Origin: Zoogloeaceae bacterium
Lineage (GTDB): Bacteria > Pseudomonadota > Gammaproteobacteria > Burkholderiales > Rhodocyclaceae
Direction: 5' to 3'
Assembly (NCBI GenBank): GCA_024235655.1
Contig: JACKLY010000006.1
Coordinates: forward strand, 62,001 to 126,000
DNA: 64,000 bases
In this document: positions 62,961-64,000 of the stretch, in pieces
How the letters are laid out: each line of letters opens with the position of its first letter
Position numbering within the stretch: position 1 is the stretch's first letter
Notes under the pieces: model-generated
The model's database searches: none
What the model was told of the DNA's origin: nothing
What the model saw: only the letters and a program-made list of their open reading frames with translations
Made by a program: the position numbers and the translations under genes

Positions 62961-63491
62961 ATAGCACTGCAAAAAGCGCATCGCGTTAACGAAGAGATTA
63001 ACGTACCGGAAATTCGTCTGATTGGTGAAGCCGGAGAGCAAGTCGGAGTCGTGAGTGTCAGAACGGCTATGCAAATGGCCGAAGAAGCAGGGGTCGATCT
63101 TGTAGAGATTGCTCCGCTGGCTCAACCGCCTGTTTGCCGGATCATGGATTACGGCAAGTTCAAGTATCAAGAGGCGAAGAAGGCACACGAAGCCAAGCTC
63201 AAGCAGAAGCAGGTGCAGGTCAAGGAAGTCAAGCTTCGCCCGGGAACGGACGAAAACGATTACCAGATCAAGCTCAGAAACATGACGCGCTTTCTTGAAG
63301 AAGGCGACAAGGTCAAGGTGACCTTGCGTTTCCGTGGGCGTGAAATGGCGCATCAGGAATTCGGCATGCGCCAGTTGGAGCGAATCAAGGCTGATGTGGA
63401 AGAAATCGGTCAGGTCGAGCAGATGCCGAAGATGGAAGGTCGTCAGATGATCATGATCATCGCACCGGCAAAGAAGGTTGTAACGAAGTAA
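62961..63491 (+). CDS. infC: Translation initiation factor IF-3, ATA start
   Basis: This 176-residue factor binds the 30S subunit and checks start codon selection. The N-terminal domain begins IALQKAHRVNEEINVPEIRL and the C-terminal domain has KEVKLRPGTDENDYQIKLRN. No ATG, GTG or TTG stands before the conserved N-terminus. The first fitting codon is ATA at 62961, with GGGGAG 8 bp upstream. IF-3 genes commonly use rare start codons (ATT in E. coli) because IF-3 itself represses them. A GTG at 63051 would delete the N-terminal domain's first 30 residues. Confidence 0.94.
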   Translation: MALQKAHRVNEEINVPEIRLIGEAGEQVGVVSVRTAMQMAEEAGVDLVEIAPLAQPPVCRIMDYGKFKYQEAKKAHEAKLKQKQVQVKEVKLRPGTDENDYQIKLRNMTRFLEEGDKVKVTLRFRGREMAHQEFGMRQLERIKADVEEIGQVEQMPKMEGRQMIMIIAPAKKVVTK

Positions 63492-63499
63492 GCAGCATC

Positions 63500-63527
63500 T
63501 GGCCTGTCGCCGAGTGGCGGCTGGCCA
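63500..63527 (+). promoter_or_regulatory. Hairpin in the infC-rpmI spacer
   Basis: A stem with 10 of 12 matched positions (tggcctgtcgcc/ggcggctggcca) and a GAGT loop lies 8 bp after infC and about 80 bp before rpmI. L20 controls rpmI-rplT translation in E. coli through leader structures, so this may be such an element; it could also be a simple processing hairpin. Confidence 0.4.
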
Positions 63528-63603
63528 AATACAAGTGGCGTCGGGTAGTACAAGCGTTTCCGAGGGGAAACCACCTGGCGACATGACATTAAGGAGCATC
63601 CAA

Positions 63604-63801
63604 ATGCCCAAGATGAAAACCAAGAGCGGCGCCAAAAAGCGCTTCAAGGTGCGTGCCAGCGGCGGCATCAAGCGGGGTCAGGCGTTCAAGCGCCACATCC
63701 TGACCAAGAAAACCACCAAATCCAAGCGTCAACTGCGCGGCATGACTGGAGTCCATGATTCCGACAAGGCCCAGGTTCGCGCCATGATGCCCTACGCGTA
63801 A
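63604..63801 (+). CDS. rpmI: 50S ribosomal protein L35
   Basis: This 65-residue basic protein of the large subunit matches the L35 family, with PKMKTKSGAKKRFKVRASG and KRQLRGMTGVHDSDKAQVR. TAAGGAG lies 7-13 bp upstream. It is co-transcribed with infC and rplT. Confidence 0.98.
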   Translation: MPKMKTKSGAKKRFKVRASGGIKRGQAFKRHILTKKTTKSKRQLRGMTGVHDSDKAQVRAMMPYA

Positions 63802-63813
63802 AGGAGAGCCGAC

Positions 63814-64000
63814 ATGCCAAGAGTAAAACGTGGTGTAACGGCGCGTGCGCGCCACAAGAAGATCCTTGTACAGGCCAAAGGCTATCGCGGCCGTCGCAAG
63901 AACGTCTATCGCATCGCCAAACAGGCGGTGATGAAGGCCGGTCAGTATGCCTATCGTGACCGCCGTCAAAGGAAGCGTCAGTTCCGTTCGCTGTGGATTG
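63814..64000 (+). CDS. rplT: 50S ribosomal protein L20 (3' partial)
   Basis: The first 62 residues of L20 are visible before the window ends. They include the family start PRVKRGVTARARHKKIL and AKGYRGRRKNVYRIAKQAV, the long basic helix that enters 23S rRNA. AAGGAGAG precedes the ATG. L20 is an early assembly protein and represses its own operon in many bacteria. Confidence 0.97.
   Translation, partial: MPRVKRGVTARARHKKILVQAKGYRGRRKNVYRIAKQAVMKAGQYAYRDRRQRKRQFRSLWI

Noticed and set aside
63051..63491. infC starting at the GTG at 63051
   Set aside because: This would remove the conserved N-terminal IF-3 residues that are encoded in frame from 62961.

Overview
The window is a 64 kb stretch of a GC-rich chromosome from a betaproteobacterium, most likely from the Rhodocyclales (Dechloromonas/Azonexus-like). 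This placement is inferred from three things. The housekeeping order is gyrA-serC-pheA-hisC-tyrA-aroA/cmk-rpsA-ihfB-lapA-lapB-hldA-hldD-cysM. The tmRNA gene is circularly permuted. The regulators and respiratory accessory genes are of betaproteobacterial type. No phage, insertion sequence or CRISPR array was seen.

Bases 1-8.7 kb: the end of a membrane GGDEF/EAL protein, then a minus-strand operon encoding a TAXI-type TRAP transporter (binding protein plus fused permease), followed by a DctB-like kinase and a DctD-like sigma-54 activator. A near-consensus -24/-12 promoter and inverted repeats lie upstream of the binding-protein gene. Bases 8.7-15.9 kb: small unknown proteins, a MEKHLA/PAS protein, a catalase behind an OxyR-like operator, an HDOD protein, a glutathione S-transferase and a YadGH-like ABC exporter. 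Bases 15.9-21.8 kb: a run of poorly conserved exported or membrane proteins and the tRNA pseudouridine synthase TruC. Bases 21.8-26.4 kb: bluB (lower ligand of B12) behind a cobalamin riboswitch with a terminator, a YchJ protein, and a TonB-dependent receptor carrying the copper ligands of OprC/NosA.

Bases 26.4-39.8 kb form a metal-handling region. It holds a GGDEF protein, a DUF411 protein, a CopRS/CusRS-type two-component system, and a divergent operon. The operon encodes an RND tripartite efflux pump, three extra exported proteins (one Met/His-rich), a 40-residue Cys/His-tailed peptide and a cytochrome c. A perfect 18-bp palindrome sits between the regulator and the pump operon. A chromate transporter gene follows on the opposite strand.

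Bases 39.8-44.4 kb: the two-piece tmRNA gene (tag ANDERFAMAA), gph, ubiG, two paralogous OmpA-family proteins and a methylthioadenosine/S-adenosylhomocysteine deaminase. Bases 44.6-64 kb: conserved core genes on the plus strand. These cover DNA gyrase, serine and aromatic amino acid biosynthesis with a fused AroA-cytidylate kinase, ribosomal protein S1, IHF-beta, LapAB, heptose biosynthesis, cysteine synthase, an exonuclease, tRNA-Val(GAC), and thrS-infC-rpmI-rplT. infC appears to start at an ATA codon and rplT runs off the window end.
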